Made by a program: the position numbers and the translations under genes. Of a DNA stretch of 64,000 nt, positions 16,452 to 27,264 are shown one piece after another. The notes below the pieces were generated by a model. It searched no databases, was not told the DNA's origin, and saw only the letters and a list, made by a program, of their open reading frames with translations. The stretch spans positions 55,306 to 119,305 of the forward strand of contig NZ_JAFMOX010000048.1 in the NCBI RefSeq assembly GCF_019049655.1, read 5' to 3'. Position 1 is the stretch's first letter, and the number at the start of each line of letters is the position of its first letter. Source of the stretch: Rahnella rivi (lineage in GTDB: Bacteria; Pseudomonadota; Gammaproteobacteria; Enterobacterales; Enterobacteriaceae).

Positions 16452-16724
16452 TCAGTTTGGTTGACCGAGGCCAAGCCACATTAGCCAGCCGTCGCGAATT
16501 TCTTTAGGGCGGCTTTCAAAGGCTAATTTCATGCCTGCATTCCATGCCGGTAGGTAAACCCAAGATTCCCCGCGGGCGGTTGGATTCTCGGGATTTCGCA
16601 TTTCAACGATTGGTAATTTGCCTTTTTCAATCATCCCTTTCACCGCTTCGGGTGTTTTTCCAATTGCCTTAGCAAATTCGGGATAAGGCAGCACATCACT
16701 GACACTTACGATTTGTTTGTTCAT
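16452..16724 (-). CDS. cox: Cox, P2-like early regulator and excisionase
   Basis: This 90-residue protein is near P2 Cox along its length, including YLPAWNAGMKLAFESRPKEIRDGWLMWLGLG. Cox represses the lysogenic promoter Pc, couples with Int for excision, and in P2 activates satellite P4. It is the first gene of the leftward early operon and faces C across the regulatory gap. Confidence 0.95.
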   Translation of the reverse strand: MNKQIVSVSDVLPYPEFAKAIGKTPEAVKGMIEKGKLPIVEMRNPENPTARGESWVYLPAWNAGMKLAFESRPKEIRDGWLMWLGLGQPN

Positions 16725-16833
16725 CTGCTAACCTCTTTGGTGGTTCCGTCAATGGCTTGTAATTGCTTCCAGTAATTTGTAGCTTTCGGTTTCATTAATC
16801 AATTTCGGATTAAAATAACGAGGTATCGATAAC
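16725..16833. promoter_or_regulatory. lysis-lysogeny switch region between cox and C
   Basis: In P2 the face-to-face or divergent promoters Pe (early) and Pc (C-int) lie in this gap and are controlled by C and Cox. A possible -10 (TAAAAT, 16811-16816) precedes C. Related words AATTTGTAGCTTTCGG and CAATTTCGG occur at about 16773-16808 but no exact operator pair could be assigned. Confidence 0.55.
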
Positions 16834-17133
16834 GTGTCAACTTCCATAGCAGACAAGATCAAGCTTATTCGCGAGTCAGAAAGGCTTAATCGCAAGCAAC
16901 TAGCTGAAATTGTTGATATTCCCTATTCATCGCTTTCTTACTATGAATCTGGGAGAACAACACCTGATGTCACGGTTGTTATGAAATTGCTTAACCACGC
17001 AAGATTTAAGAAGTATTTGATGTGGTTTATGTCAGAGGAGATTGCGCCTGAAGCCGGCCAGATTGCGCCGGTTCTCGCACACTTTGGGCAGGCCGAAACA
17101 ACCTCGCAGCACTCAGACCAAAAGACTGGCTAA
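16834..17133 (+). CDS. C: C repressor of the P2-like prophage
   Basis: Starts with GTG after an AGG-containing leader; 99 residues, the length of P2 C, with the helix-turn-helix LNRKQLAEIVDIPYSSLSYYE and the C-terminal IAPEAGQIAPVLAHFGQAETT nearly as in P2. It represses the early promoter and holds lysogeny. P2-type C has no RecA-cleavable domain, so this prophage is probably not SOS-inducible through C. It is followed by int in the same direction. Confidence 0.95.
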   Translation: MSTSIADKIKLIRESERLNRKQLAEIVDIPYSSLSYYESGRTTPDVTVVMKLLNHARFKKYLMWFMSEEIAPEAGQIAPVLAHFGQAETTSQHSDQKTG

Positions 17134-17208
17134 CGCTTCACAACGAGTTTATTTGTTACATAGAGTGTCAAAGTATTTGTAACGATTGCAAAATCGGAGG
17201 GCTTCAAT

Positions 17209-18192
17209 ATGTCGATTAAGAAGCTTGACGATGGTCGCTATGAAGTGGACATAAGACCGCAGGGGCGCAATGGAAAGCGCATCCGGCGTAAGTTCGACCG
17301 CAAACATGAAGCGGTAGCATACGAAAAATATGTCGCGGTTAATTACCACGATAAAGAATGGTTATCTAAACCAGCAGATAAACGATCACTTTCAGAACTA
17401 ATTGATTTGTGGTGGTTGTACTGCGGTAAACATTCGAAGTATGGAGCTCAGGACAAGGTCAAGCTTGAATTTATAAACAAGCATCTTGATGACCCTTGTG
17501 CATTCCAATTAGATAAAAATGCCATAACCAGATTTAGAGCTAAACGCTTAGCGAGCGGGGTTAAAGCCTCGACTGTAAATCGTAATCTCATCGTCTTAGG
17601 CGGGCTTTTCACTTTCCTTATCGATGGTGGTTTCTATCACGGCGAACATCCAATCCGCGGTATAGGAAAACTAAAGGAATCTGAAACAGCTATGTCATTT
17701 ATGTCTAATGACGAAATAGCCAAAATGTTGGCATTGCTTAAAGGCGATAACAGGCTGATCGCGATAATGTGTTTAAGCACTGGAGGGCGTTGGGGTGAGG
17801 TTGCGAATCTTAAAGCCGAACACGTTGTGAAAAATCGGGTAACGTTCGTTGAGACGAAAGCTGGCAAGAAACGTTCCGTTCCAATCTCGCAAAGCGTTGC
17901 TGACGACACGATAAAGCGTGACTCAGGACTTTTATTTCCAAAAGCCGACTATCACCAGTTCAGAGAGCTGTTGAGGGAAGTTAAACCTGATCTCCCAAAG
18001 GGGCAGTCTTTACATGTTTTACGCCATACCTTTGCCACTCATTTCATGATGAATGGGGGGAATATTATTACCTTGCAACGGATATTAGGGCATTCATCAA
18101 TACAGCAAACAATGGTGTATGCGCACTTTTCACCAGACTTTTTGCAGGATGCAATTACCTTTAATCCGTTAAAGGGTAATGCCAGCTTATAG
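17209..18192 (+). CDS. int: P2-like tyrosine integrase
   Basis: A 327-residue recombinase. Catalytic residues are visible: Arg in GGRWGE (near 193), His269-x-x-Arg272 in HVLRHT, His295 in LGHSS and the nucleophile Tyr304 in MVYAHF. An N-terminal arm-binding part and core-binding domain precede. It integrates and, with Cox, excises the prophage. It lies at the very edge of the prophage, so the att core should follow within about 150 bases. Confidence 0.95.
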   Translation: MSIKKLDDGRYEVDIRPQGRNGKRIRRKFDRKHEAVAYEKYVAVNYHDKEWLSKPADKRSLSELIDLWWLYCGKHSKYGAQDKVKLEFINKHLDDPCAFQLDKNAITRFRAKRLASGVKASTVNRNLIVLGGLFTFLIDGGFYHGEHPIRGIGKLKESETAMSFMSNDEIAKMLALLKGDNRLIAIMCLSTGGRWGEVANLKAEHVVKNRVTFVETKAGKKRSVPISQSVADDTIKRDSGLLFPKADYHQFRELLREVKPDLPKGQSLHVLRHTFATHFMMNGGNIITLQRILGHSSIQQTMVYAHFSPDFLQDAITFNPLKGNASL

Positions 18193-18208
18193 CGTCCACA
18201 TCTTGACC

Positions 18209-18250
18209 ACACTACAGGTGCTTGAGGTCGATTATAGTTGCCTGTAGTGT
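18209..18250. repeat. 10-bp inverted repeat after int
   Basis: ACACTACAGG (18209-18218) and CCTGTAGTGT (18241-18250) form perfect arms with a 22-base spacer. It may be the int transcript hairpin or a pair of integrase/Cox arm sites next to att. No T run follows. Confidence 0.5.
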
Positions 18251-18295
18251 CGATTAACTTATTGATTTTATTGCTGTGACTAGGTGCGGCGCCAC

Positions 18296-18320
18296 AAAAA
18301 AAGGCTCCCGAAGGAGCCTT
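18296..18320 (-). terminator. terminator of the hem operon, candidate att core
   Basis: On the minus strand AAGGCTCC-TTCG-GGAGCCTT is followed by TTTTT, a strong intrinsic terminator 18 bases after hemY. The phage boundary must lie between int and here. The A-rich start followed by a hairpin is reminiscent of the P2 attB core, so part of this sequence may be the att repeat; the partner copy would be left of the window. Confidence 0.8.
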
Positions 18321-18337
18321 AACAGACAGCAAGATTA

Positions 18338-19534
18338 TTACGGTTGCTGCGAATTGTTCAGGGTTAACATCAGCCCTGCACGGCGCATCTCCGCCGCTTC
18401 AGCCGGTTTATGAAGCTTATCCAACGCATCTGCCAGCCAGGCGTAATCATACGCATCAGGACGCTGTTTCAGCGCTTCACGGAAGGCCTCGCTCGCTTGT
18501 TGCCATTCCCCGTGCTTCATCAGCAACTGACCGAGCGTGCTGCTTAGCAATGGCGATGTGCCATTTTGCTTGATCAAATTCCGTAATGTTTTTTCCAGCT
18601 GCTCCGGATCGCCGGAACGCAGTTTCGGCATCAGTGCGATCAGACGTTCGTCATACTGGCGTTTCAGCCCGTCGAGAATCACTTCCTGCGCCAGATCCTG
18701 ATCGTTACATTCAATCAGATGCGTCGCCATTGCCACCTGAAGGGCTACTTCATGGCGGGTTTTACGGTTTTGGTCTTTCCACCAGCGCTTCAGGCCATCG
18801 CTGCCTTCTTCCGCCATCAGCTGGTTCATCATGCCGATATAAGCCTGCTCCTGCAGGACGCGGATTTCGTCATCGGTATGAATATCCGCTTTCGCCATAG
18901 AAGGCAGAATCTCCAGCAATGACCCGTAGGCACCGGTACGCAGAAATGCCTGTTCTGCCAGACGTAAGATCTCCGGATGGCGCGGCGACTGGCCGAGCAA
19001 ACGATCCACGCCATGGCGTGCAGCGTGGATTTCGCCCTGCGCCAGCTGGATGCGTACGCGGGTGATGTCCACCGGCATCTGGTCGGTATCCGCAATTTCA
19101 GCAGCACGTTCCAGATACTGATTGGTGCGAATGGTATCACCACGCTGTTGCGCCGCCTCTGCTGCCAGCAGGTAGTTCACCACCGGCTGATCGGCATGGT
19201 CAGCATTACGCGCCAGCAATTTCTCCATTTTGCGGTGATCGCCTTCTGCCAGTTTGAGCATGGCTTCTTTGGTTTGCTTACGCGCTTTAGAACTTTTACG
19301 CCCGGCAAACCAGCCGCGTGTGCGTGCGCCGGTGCGCAGAACGCGCCGCAGGATCCATTCGATAAAGAACAGCACCAGAACCAGAACGATCAGCATAATC
19401 ACTAAGCCGGTCACGCTGGTTTCAATGTTGTAGTTATCGGTCTGGATCAGCACATAACCCTGATGACCGGCCAGCATCGGGCCGACGATAATCCCGGCAA
19501 ACACAATCAGGAATAACACGAAAACTCGTAACAT
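18338..19534 (-). CDS. hemY: HemY, haem-operon TPR membrane protein
   Basis: The 398-residue protein has two N-terminal membrane segments (about residues 4-22 and 40-62) and a cytoplasmic tail of tetratricopeptide-like helices (for example residues 340-390). It is the last gene of hemCDXY. It is unrelated to the protoporphyrinogen oxidase called HemY in Bacillus. Its role in Enterobacterales is linked to haem synthesis control and is not fully known. The start is 3 bases after the hemX stop. Confidence 0.93.
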   Translation of the reverse strand: MLRVFVLFLIVFAGIIVGPMLAGHQGYVLIQTDNYNIETSVTGLVIMLIVLVLVLFFIEWILRRVLRTGARTRGWFAGRKSSKARKQTKEAMLKLAEGDHRKMEKLLARNADHADQPVVNYLLAAEAAQQRGDTIRTNQYLERAAEIADTDQMPVDITRVRIQLAQGEIHAARHGVDRLLGQSPRHPEILRLAEQAFLRTGAYGSLLEILPSMAKADIHTDDEIRVLQEQAYIGMMNQLMAEEGSDGLKRWWKDQNRKTRHEVALQVAMATHLIECNDQDLAQEVILDGLKRQYDERLIALMPKLRSGDPEQLEKTLRNLIKQNGTSPLLSSTLGQLLMKHGEWQQASEAFREALKQRPDAYDYAWLADALDKLHKPAEAAEMRRAGLMLTLNNSQQP

Positions 19535-19537
19535 GCG

Positions 19538-20689
19538 TTATTCCCCCTGCGTTGCGGCGGCGGGCTGCTGAAGCAGGTTACGCACGCGGGTTTGCATCAG
19601 TTTTTCCAGCATCGGCTGGCTTTTCAGCTGATCAGGCACGTCCATCGAAATGGATTGCTGGCTGAGATTGTCCAGCTCCTCGAGGAAGGCTTTGGTCGAA
19701 GGGTCTGTGGTATCAAAGTACGCCCGTACCCATGTCGATACGCTCTCCAGCGACTGTTTGTACACTTCATCCTGATGGCGCGGTACGGCCTGTGCGGCAA
19801 TCAGCAGTCTTGAGCGGATGTTCTCACGCAGGTAGACGTCCTGATTAGGTGCCAGCAGGGGTTCTGCGGTGGAATCACGACGACGGATGGTGATGAAATC
19901 ATCCATAAAGTTGTGCCAGCTTTTGGTCAGGTTCTGACGCCATTCGGTCAGTGAACCAGAAAGACTGGTGCTGTCGCTGTCCATCGGCGAATCGTCATTA
20001 TCATTGTCGGCCAGACGCAGGTTATCCACCTGATTAGACAGCTGGTTGAGTTTCAAAATGATGCCGTCGAAATCAATCTGCGTTACCGCAGACAGGCTGC
20101 TGACGTCTTCATTCAGTGCGCGACGCACGTCGATCAGGCTTGGATCATTCATATCTGCCAGGCTGGCATCCGCGCTTTTCAGCAGCGCTGCGGCCGTGGT
20201 GACATCCTGATCGCTCCACAATTTGCGGCCCGCCAGTTTCACCAGATAATCAGCCTGAGCCAGTAACCAGGTTTTGGCATCGCTGCCGGAAATGCTGGCG
20301 ACTTTATCCTGGAGTTCATTCAGCTGACGGCCAAATGAGGCCTGCTGACGATCGGCGGTTTGCTGGTTTTTATCCTGTTGAGCCAACAAGGTCGCGATTT
20401 GCTGTTTGTCCTGTTGCTGGCTTTTTTGCAGGGCGTCGAGTTGTTCAGAAAGTGCTTCATCAGAAGCGGCTTTGGCCAGCGCCTGCTGGTGCCCGTGATA
20501 GTAAAGACCGGCGCCAAGCGCGATCACTAACACAATGGCGATAGCGCCTAATACCGGTGCGGTACGCTGTTTTTTACGCAACGTCTTCAGCTCCTGATCC
20601 CGTACGGAAGCATCTGGCTGGGGGCTCTCAACCGCCGGGGCGATAACAATCTCATCATCCGGTACGGAAGGATTTTTTTGTTCCGTCAT
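19538..20689 (-). CDS. hemX: HemX, membrane-anchored coiled-coil protein
   Basis: A 383-residue protein with a short cytoplasmic N-terminus, one membrane segment at about 42-62 ([19 protein letters not shown]) and a periplasmic Gln/Asp-rich coiled coil (about 80-140). The family was annotated as uroporphyrinogen methyltransferase, but no catalytic motif is seen. It lies between hemD and hemY in the operon. Confidence 0.92.
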   Translation of the reverse strand: MTEQKNPSVPDDEIVIAPAVESPQPDASVRDQELKTLRKKQRTAPVLGAIAIVLVIALGAGLYYHGHQQALAKAASDEALSEQLDALQKSQQQDKQQIATLLAQQDKNQQTADRQQASFGRQLNELQDKVASISGSDAKTWLLAQADYLVKLAGRKLWSDQDVTTAAALLKSADASLADMNDPSLIDVRRALNEDVSSLSAVTQIDFDGIILKLNQLSNQVDNLRLADNDNDDSPMDSDSTSLSGSLTEWRQNLTKSWHNFMDDFITIRRRDSTAEPLLAPNQDVYLRENIRSRLLIAAQAVPRHQDEVYKQSLESVSTWVRAYFDTTDPSTKAFLEELDNLSQQSISMDVPDQLKSQPMLEKLMQTRVRNLLQQPAAATQGE

Positions 20690-20702
20690 TTTGGCACATC
20701 CC

Positions 20703-21452
20703 TTAGTCAGGTAATTGTAATGCGCGAATCAGCGCATCATTGTCTGCATTCTCGGCAACCCGAATAGCGTGCCAGCCGAGCTGGCGGGCAAGGGTTGCCA
20801 AACGTTCGCTGACCACCACCAGGCTACAGCGCAGTAACCATGAATGTCGGTAGTAATCAGGAACTAACTGGTACAGCTGTTGCAGCATTTCGCCGCTGGT
20901 GACCACCAGCGTATCTACGCCGGCGCGTTGCCAGACGGCGCTTTGCTCACTGGCATCGTAGTGAATCGGGCTGCGTTGATAACACTCGCAGTACGACACT
21001 TCAACACCGCGTTCAGTCAGCGTTTCCGCCAGCTTTTCGCGCCCGCCGTTGCCGCGCAGTATCAGCGCTTTCTTGCCCTGAATGCGTTGCAATGACGGGA
21101 GATTCAGTAATGTCTCGCTGGTTTCGCTGTCCTGAGGATAGAGAACCGGCAGACTGCTGGCACGATGGAACAGCAGGCCCGTCGTACGGCCAATCGCGTA
21201 ATAACAAAGTGTGTCCGGCCAGCGGGTAGCAGACTGTCGTAATGCGCGATCGGCGTAATTCACGGCATGTTGTGAAAGCACAAACACCAGATCCTGCTGA
21301 TCTAATGAGGATAGCAGGTTCGGCAGCGATGCGAGTTGGTTCCCCGGCGCAAATTCAATGAGCGGAGAATGGAAGGCGACCCGGCCCAGAGCGCGCAGCC
21401 GACTGACCAGCGTTTCTCCTGCCGGAGAAGGACGGGTTACCAGAATGGTCAT
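20703..21452 (-). CDS. hemD: uroporphyrinogen-III synthase
   Basis: A 249-residue enzyme of the HemD family that closes hydroxymethylbilane with inversion of ring D to give uroporphyrinogen III. The two alpha/beta domains and the start [13 protein letters not shown] are typical. It overlaps hemC by 4 bases, indicating coupling of consecutive pathway enzymes. Confidence 0.94.
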   Translation of the reverse strand: MTILVTRPSPAGETLVSRLRALGRVAFHSPLIEFAPGNQLASLPNLLSSLDQQDLVFVLSQHAVNYADRALRQSATRWPDTLCYYAIGRTTGLLFHRASSLPVLYPQDSETSETLLNLPSLQRIQGKKALILRGNGGREKLAETLTERGVEVSYCECYQRSPIHYDASEQSAVWQRAGVDTLVVTSGEMLQQLYQLVPDYYRHSWLLRCSLVVVSERLATLARQLGWHAIRVAENADNDALIRALQLPD

Positions 21453-22390
21453 TTTGGTGCGTTCCCCTGATAGACCTCTTGCAGAATTTCACGCGCGCCA
21501 TTCGCCAGCAATTCATCCGCCAGATCAATGCCCATGCTTTCTGCATTGGCTGCCGGGCCGCGACGTTCGCCGCACACCATCTGACTGCCGTCCGGCGCGC
21601 CAACCAGTGCGCGTAACCACAGCTCGTCGCCGTCGAGTTCGGCATAGCTGCCAATAGGCACCTGACATCCGCCTTCGAGACGCATATTCATGGCGCGTTC
21701 CGCCTGAACGCGCAAGGTCGTTTCACGGTGCGCCAGAGGAGCAAGCAATTCGCGGGTGAAATGATCGTCGAGACGGCATTCAATACCGACAGCACCTTGT
21801 CCAACCGCAGGCAGACACTCTTCCGGCGTCAGCGCAGTACGGATACGGCTCTCCAGGCCAAGGCGTTTCAGCCCGGCGACCGCCAGAATAATGGCATCAT
21901 AATCGCCGTTATCCAGTTTGGATAAACGCGTACCGACGTTGCCGCGTAAATCGCGGATGTGCAGATCGGGACGTTGCTGACGCAACTGACACTGGCGGCG
22001 CAGGCTTGAGGTCCCGACCACGCTGCCGTGCGGTAACTCGGCCAGACTGGCGTAGTGATTGGAGACGAACGCATCGCGCGGGTCTTCACGTTCACAAATG
22101 GTCACCAGACCTAAGCCTTCAGGGAATTCTACCGGTACATCTTTCATGGAATGTACGGCAATATCCGCGCGGCCATCGAGCATCGCCAGCTCAAGTTCTT
22201 TTACAAACAAACCTTTGCCGCCCACTTTGGCCAGAGGAGTATCTAAAATGATATCGCCTTTCGTGACCATAGGAACCAGTTCGACCTGCAAACCGGGATG
22301 ACAAGCCATTAACTGAGTTTGAACATATTGTGCCTGCCACAGAGCCAGCGGGCTCTGGCGGGTGGCAATTCGAATGATTTTGTCTAACAT
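21449..22390 (-). CDS. hemC: porphobilinogen deaminase (hydroxymethylbilane synthase)
   Basis: At 313 residues it equals the E. coli length. It joins four porphobilinogen units to hydroxymethylbilane using a dipyrromethane cofactor bound to the Cys in EGGCQVPIG (near 242). The N-terminal [16 protein letters not shown] is the family signature. It is the first gene of the leftward hem operon and is divergent from cyaA. Confidence 0.96.
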   Translation of the reverse strand: MLDKIIRIATRQSPLALWQAQYVQTQLMACHPGLQVELVPMVTKGDIILDTPLAKVGGKGLFVKELELAMLDGRADIAVHSMKDVPVEFPEGLGLVTICEREDPRDAFVSNHYASLAELPHGSVVGTSSLRRQCQLRQQRPDLHIRDLRGNVGTRLSKLDNGDYDAIILAVAGLKRLGLESRIRTALTPEECLPAVGQGAVGIECRLDDHFTRELLAPLAHRETTLRVQAERAMNMRLEGGCQVPIGSYAELDGDELWLRALVGAPDGSQMVCGERRGPAANAESMGIDLADELLANGAREILQEVYQGNAPK

Positions 22391-22720
22391 TTTTGTTACC
22401 GTTTATCTGTCTCTGTGACCATCCTACCACTGACAATAGAAAGCTGTCAGCGTAAGAAGCCATTCGTAAAAGAAGGGTAACGGTCGTAAAGGAGATTTGT
22501 TCTGTTTGACGGCAAACGGTAAAATCCAGAGAAGCGGAAGAGTAATTGTGGTGCGTTACTTTCTTTACGGTCAATCAGCAAGGTGTTAAATTGATCACGT
22601 TTCCAGCAATAATTCGTCAACTATTTGCACAATCGCGGTTGTTCAAAGCATAAGCATCACGATAAATGACGGATTTGGAACGGGGTTCTTTCCAGACACT
22701 GAATAATCAGGCGAAACGTC
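22391..22720. promoter_or_regulatory. divergent hemC-cyaA control region
   Basis: A 330-bp gap with promoters for hemC (left) and cyaA (right). A CRP site is visible at 22584-22599. The cyaA leader and its TTG start limit translation, as in E. coli. Confidence 0.7.
22584..22599 (+). promoter_or_regulatory. CRP site in the cyaA promoter
   Basis: TGTTA-AATTGA-TCACG within AGGTGTTAAATTGATCACGT matches the CRP consensus TGTGA-N6-TCACA at 8 of 10 positions and is nearly the same as the known CRP site of E. coli cyaA, through which cAMP-CRP represses cyclase synthesis. Confidence 0.8.
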
Positions 22721-25279
22721 TTGTACCTCTACATCGAGACACTGAAGCAAAGATTGGATGCGATCAACCAGTTACGAGTCGATCGTGCACTGGCGGCAAT
22801 GGGTCCTGCGTTTCAACAGGTCTACACGTTGCTTCCCGTCTTTCTACATCATCATCACCCTCTGATACCGGGATACCTTGAAGGTAAGGTTCCGCATGGT
22901 ATCTGCCTTTTCACGCCTGATGACTCTCAAAAAAACTATCTGACTGACCTCGAAGACAAATGGGGCAGCGCGCTTGAGCCTCTGGCGAAAGGCGAATTGC
23001 CGATCACCGGCGTCTATTCGATGGGCAGCACCTCATCTATTGGCCAGAGTCAGAGTTCCGATCTGGATATCTGGGTCTGCCATCAGTCCTGGCTTGATAA
23101 TGAAGAACGCAACCGCTTACAGCAGAAATGCAGCCTGTTGGAAAAATGGGCTGCCTCGCTGGGCGTGGAAGTCAGCTTCTTCCTGATCGACGAAAACCGT
23201 TTCCGCCACAATGAAAGTGGCAGTCTGGGCGGTGAGGATTGCGGTTCCACTCAGTACATCTTATTGCTTGATGAATTCTACCGTACCGCGGTGCGGATGG
23301 GCGGTAAGCGTATTCTGTGGAATATGGTGCCGGGTGAAGAAGAAGCGCATTACGATGAATACGTGCTTTCGCTTTACGCGCAGGGTGCGCTGACGCCAAA
23401 TGAATGGCTCGATCTTGGCGGGCTCAGTACCCTGTCGGCGGAAGAGTATTTCGGCGCCAGCCTGTGGCAGCTGTATAAAAGCATCGATTCGCCCTACAAA
23501 GCCGTGCTGAAAACCCTGCTGCTGGAAGCCTATTCCTGGGAATATCCTCAAACGCAGTTACTGGCAATGGACATCAAACAGCGTCTGCATCAGGGGGAAA
23601 TCGTCTGCTTCGGGCTTGATTCCTATTGTATGATGCTCGACCGCGTGACCCGTTACCTGACCCAGATTGAAGATACGACCCGCCTTGATTTAGTCCGCCG
23701 CTGTTTCTATTTAAAAGTCTGCGAAAAACTCTCCCGCGCCCGTGCGTCGGTGGGCTGGCGTCGTGAAATTCTCAGCCAGCTGGTGGCGGAATGGGGTTGG
23801 GACGAAGAGCGTCTGGCGATTCTGGATAACCGGGCGAACTGGAAAATCGAACGGGTGCGCGAAGCTCACAACGAATTGCTCGATGCGATGATGCAAAGTT
23901 ATCGCAATCTGATCCGCTTTGCCCGCCGCAACAATTTAAGCGTCAGTGCCAGCCCGCAGGATATTGGCGTGCTGACCCGTAAGTTGTACGCCGCCTTCGA
24001 AGCGCTGCCGGGAAAAGTCACGCTGGTTAACCCGCAGATTTCGCCCGACCTGTCAGAGAACGATTTAACCTTTATTCACGTGCCGATTGGCCGCGCCAAC
24101 CGCACGGGCTGGTATCTGTATAATCAGTCGCCGTCGATGGAATCGATCGTCAGTCATCAGCCGCTGGAATATAACCGTTACCTGAATAAACTGGTGGCAT
24201 GGGCCTATTTCAATGGCCTGCTGACCTCCACTACGCGGCTGCACATTAAAAGTGGCGGCCTGTGTGATATCGCCAAATTGCGCGAGCTGGTGGCGGATGT
24301 TTCACACAACTTCCCGCTGCGTTTAGCGGCGCCGACGCCGAAAGCGTTGTACAGCCCGTGTGAAATCCGGCATCTGGCGATTATCGTCAACCTTGAGCAT
24401 GATCCGACTGCCGCCTTCCGTAATCAGGTTGTGCATTTTGATTTCCGTAAGCTGGATGTCTTCAGCTTTGGGCAGAATCAGGAATGCATGGTGGGCAGCA
24501 TTGATCTGCTTTATCGCAACTCGTGGAATGAAGTGCGAACACTGCATTTCAGCGGCGAGCAGGCGGTTCTTGAAGCGCTGAAAACCATTCTGGGCAAAAT
24601 GCATCAGGACGCTGCGCCGCCGGAGTCCGTGGAAGTGTTCTGCTACAGCCAGCATCTGCGCGGTCTTATCCGCACGCGTATTCAGCAACTGGTCACCGAG
24701 TGCATCGAGCTGCGTCTGTCGAGCAAACGCCTCGAACCGGGCCGGTTCAAAGCCGTGCGCGTTGCCGGGCAAACCTGGGGTCTGTTCTTCGAGCGCCTGA
24801 GCGTGTCGGTGCAGAAGCTGGAAAATGCGATTGAATTCTATGGTGCGATTTCTAACAACAAGCTGCACGGTTTATCCGTGAAGTTACAGACCGATCAGGC
24901 GCACCTGCCGGCGGTGATTGATGGTTATGCCAGTGAAGGGATCATTCAGTTCTTCTTTGAAGACAGCTCAGACGATATCGGCTTTAACATCTATATTCTC
25001 GATGAGTCGAACCGCGTCGAGGTTTATCACCATTGCGAAGGCAGCAAAGAAGACCTGGTACGTGACGTCAGCCGTTTCTATTCGTCCTCCCATGATCGTT
25101 TCACTTACGGCTCCAGCTTTATTAACTTCAACTTGCCGCAGTTCTACCAGATTGTGTCGCTCGACGATCGTATTCAGGTGATCCCTTTTCGCAGCAATGC
25201 GTTATCCGCAGTCTGCGCTCCCCCGCCCGAGAGCGAGATCGAACCTTCGCGGCTGAAACAGCAATTCCAGCTGCATTAG
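22721..25279 (+). CDS. cyaA: class I adenylate cyclase
   Basis: An 852-residue class I cyclase making cAMP from ATP. It starts at TTG, as in E. coli, with the conserved [18 protein letters not shown]. The N-terminal catalytic half has [20 protein letters not shown] (nucleotidyltransferase GS...DxD); the C-terminal half receives EIIA-Glc control and includes a His of the SHDRF region. Downstream, cyaY is missing. Confidence 0.97.
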   Translation: MYLYIETLKQRLDAINQLRVDRALAAMGPAFQQVYTLLPVFLHHHHPLIPGYLEGKVPHGICLFTPDDSQKNYLTDLEDKWGSALEPLAKGELPITGVYSMGSTSSIGQSQSSDLDIWVCHQSWLDNEERNRLQQKCSLLEKWAASLGVEVSFFLIDENRFRHNESGSLGGEDCGSTQYILLLDEFYRTAVRMGGKRILWNMVPGEEEAHYDEYVLSLYAQGALTPNEWLDLGGLSTLSAEEYFGASLWQLYKSIDSPYKAVLKTLLLEAYSWEYPQTQLLAMDIKQRLHQGEIVCFGLDSYCMMLDRVTRYLTQIEDTTRLDLVRRCFYLKVCEKLSRARASVGWRREILSQLVAEWGWDEERLAILDNRANWKIERVREAHNELLDAMMQSYRNLIRFARRNNLSVSASPQDIGVLTRKLYAAFEALPGKVTLVNPQISPDLSENDLTFIHVPIGRANRTGWYLYNQSPSMESIVSHQPLEYNRYLNKLVAWAYFNGLLTSTTRLHIKSGGLCDIAKLRELVADVSHNFPLRLAAPTPKALYSPCEIRHLAIIVNLEHDPTAAFRNQVVHFDFRKLDVFSFGQNQECMVGSIDLLYRNSWNEVRTLHFSGEQAVLEALKTILGKMHQDAAPPESVEVFCYSQHLRGLIRTRIQQLVTECIELRLSSKRLEPGRFKAVRVAGQTWGLFFERLSVSVQKLENAIEFYGAISNNKLHGLSVKLQTDQAHLPAVIDGYASEGIIQFFFEDSSDDIGFNIYILDESNRVEVYHHCEGSKEDLVRDVSRFYSSSHDRFTYGSSFINFNLPQFYQIVSLDDRIQVIPFRSNALSAVCAPPPESEIEPSRLKQQFQLH

Positions 25280-25437
25280 AAAAGCGTGATGTACCGCCTG
25301 CACGCGGCAGATTCTCTGGCTTTCCTTCTCTTTAAATCCTGAAAGTGTGCCTGCGGGTTTTGTCGATTCCTGTTGCTTTTCATGATCCACCTGCGATTAT
25401 AGAGGCCTTGGTCGCATGAATTACGGGCATTCATAAA
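25280..25437. other. cyaA-lptM gap, usual cyaY position, empty
   Basis: In E. coli and most relatives the convergent frataxin gene cyaY (about 106 codons) lies between cyaA and lptM. Here only 158 bases remain and no frame on either strand encodes a frataxin-like sequence. The stretch should contain the lptM-dapF promoter. Confidence 0.7.
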
Positions 25438-25641
25438 ATGAAAAACGCTTTACGCTGGTCTCTGGCCGCGACGATATTATTTTCTCTCTCCGGTTGCGGA
25501 CTGAAAGGGCCGTTGTATTTCCCGCCTGCGGATAAATCTTCTACGCAGAAAACCAGTCAGGTTCCGGGAACCAGCAACGACGGTTCTTCGCAGCAAAAAG
25601 GTGTATCACCAGAAAACCTCTCGACGAATTCCAGAGATTAA
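25438..25641 (+). CDS. lptM: LptM (YifL) small lipoprotein
   Basis: A 67-residue lipoprotein with signal and lipobox LSGC at about residues 17-20, then GLKGPLYFPP, the family hallmark. LptM binds the LptDE translocon and aids its oxidative maturation. The tail is Ser/Gln/Asn-rich and unstructured. It precedes dapF by about 100 bases. Confidence 0.9.
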   Translation: MKNALRWSLAATILFSLSGCGLKGPLYFPPADKSSTQKTSQVPGTSNDGSSQQKGVSPENLSTNSRD

Positions 25642-25738
25642 TCAGCCTGCGGGCTAAGGTTCCGGCAGTTTTCTGCCGGGTCCACATTATGAAGGGATCA
25701 TCGCGACTGGATTTGACCAGCGGTAAACGGAGTCAGTT

Positions 25739-26563
25739 ATGCAGTTCTCCAAAATGCACGGTCTGGGCAACGACTTTATGGTTGTTGACGCCGTGACTCA
25801 AAATGTCTATTTCTCCCCTGAGTTGATCCGCCGTTTGTCCGATCGCCATCGTGGCGTAGGTTTTGACCAGCTGCTGGTGGTAGAGCCACCTTACGATCCT
25901 GAATTAGATTTTCATTACCGCATCTTCAACGCTGACGGCAGCGAAGTTGCGCAGTGCGGCAATGGCGCGCGTTGTTTCGCCCGCTTTGTCCGTATCAAAG
26001 GTTTGACCAACAAACGTGATATCCGCGTCAGTACACAGACCGGCCGCATGACGCTGACCGTCACCGAAGATGAAACCGTGCAGGTGAACATGGGCGAACC
26101 TGTTTTCGAACCGCAGCAGGTGCCTTTCCGCGCGGCGAAACCGGAAAAGACCTATATTCTGCGGGCTGAAGAGCGCACAGTATTTTGCGGTGTTGTCTCG
26201 ATGGGTAACCCGCACTGCGTATTGCAGGTTGAAGACGTACTGACAGCGGAAGTGGAGCTGCTCGGGCCAATACTTGAAAGCCATGAGCGTTTCCCGGAGC
26301 GCGTGAACGTAGGATTCATGCAGATAATCAGCCCGGAAAGCGTGAAACTGCGCGTGTACGAGCGTGGTGCAGGAGAAACACAGGCGTGCGGAAGCGGTGC
26401 CTGTGCTGCGGTCGCTATCGGGATTCAGCAAGGTTTACTTGCAGAGGAAGTACAGGTGGAACTGCCGGGAGGCAGCCTCGATATTCGCTGGCAAGGGCCG
26501 GGTCATCCGCTGTATATGACCGGACCTGCCACTCATGTTTACGACGGATTTATTCATCTATGA
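25739..26563 (+). CDS. dapF: diaminopimelate epimerase
   Basis: A 274-residue enzyme, E. coli length, converting LL- to meso-diaminopimelate for lysine and peptidoglycan. The two catalytic cysteines are seen in QCGNGARC (near 73) and ACGSGACA (near 217). It overlaps the next gene by 4 bases (ATGA). Confidence 0.97.
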   Translation: MQFSKMHGLGNDFMVVDAVTQNVYFSPELIRRLSDRHRGVGFDQLLVVEPPYDPELDFHYRIFNADGSEVAQCGNGARCFARFVRIKGLTNKRDIRVSTQTGRMTLTVTEDETVQVNMGEPVFEPQQVPFRAAKPEKTYILRAEERTVFCGVVSMGNPHCVLQVEDVLTAEVELLGPILESHERFPERVNVGFMQIISPESVKLRVYERGAGETQACGSGACAAVAIGIQQGLLAEEVQVELPGGSLDIRWQGPGHPLYMTGPATHVYDGFIHL

Positions 26564-27264
26564 ACAATCTTGATGACCAGATTGACCCGGTGATAGCACT
26601 CGACGACGACAGCGTGATGCAGTATCTGCTGCAAAACCCGGATTTCTTTATTCGCAATGCGCGCAGCGTCGAGCAAATGCACGTACCGCATCCGGTGAAA
26701 GGCAGCACTTCGCTGGTGGAGTGGCAACTCGGGCGTCAGCGTCATCAGATTGCTCAGCTTGAAGAAGAGATTACGCTGCTGATGGAGCAGGCCTCGATCA
26801 ATGAATCCCTTTTCGGGCGAATGATCGAACTCCAGGCCACGCTCGCCGCCGCCAGCGGTTTGCAGGATATGCTGAACCGCCTGCAACGCTGGGCCCGTAC
26901 GCTCGGCCTGGCGGGGGCTAACGTGCGCCTGTTCGGCGAGAGCTGGCGCATTGGCGCGCCGTCTGACTTTACTCATCTGGCCGTCAGTCGCAGCGCGTTC
27001 GAATCCATGCGCATTCAGCGGCTGGGTGAAACGCCGCATTATCTCGGCAGCCTGAACGGCCCGGAATTACTGCTGCTTTTACCGCAAGCAAAAGCGGTCG
27101 GTTCAGTCGCGTTATCGCTGATGGGCGAACAGGGTGAACTGGGCGTGCTGATTTTCAGCAGCCGCGACCCGCAACATTATCAGCCTGGCATGGGCACCGT
27201 GTTGCTCGACCAGCTGGCAAAAATGTTGCCCGGTTTACTGGAACGCTGGATCGAACGGGTATGA
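26560..27264 (+). CDS. yigA: DUF484 (YigA) GAF-like protein
   Basis: Starting at ATG 26560, which overlaps the dapF stop, the product is 234 residues. It has an N-terminal helical part and a GAF-like domain (about residues 90-230). The longer open frame upstream is only the out-of-frame end of dapF. The function is unknown; the conserved dapF-yigA-xerC-yigB order is seen across gammaproteobacteria. It overlaps xerC by 4 bases. Confidence 0.92.
   Translation: MNNLDDQIDPVIALDDDSVMQYLLQNPDFFIRNARSVEQMHVPHPVKGSTSLVEWQLGRQRHQIAQLEEEITLLMEQASINESLFGRMIELQATLAAASGLQDMLNRLQRWARTLGLAGANVRLFGESWRIGAPSDFTHLAVSRSAFESMRIQRLGETPHYLGSLNGPELLLLLPQAKAVGSVALSLMGEQGELGVLIFSSRDPQHYQPGMGTVLLDQLAKMLPGLLERWIERV

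Noticed and set aside
25202..25390. Possible degenerate cyaY on the minus strand
   Set aside because: The 62-residue frame has no frataxin-like acidic helix or conserved Trp pattern.
26386..26559. Long upstream extension of the DUF484 gene
   Set aside because: It lies inside dapF in another frame; the ATGA overlap at 26560 gives the family length.
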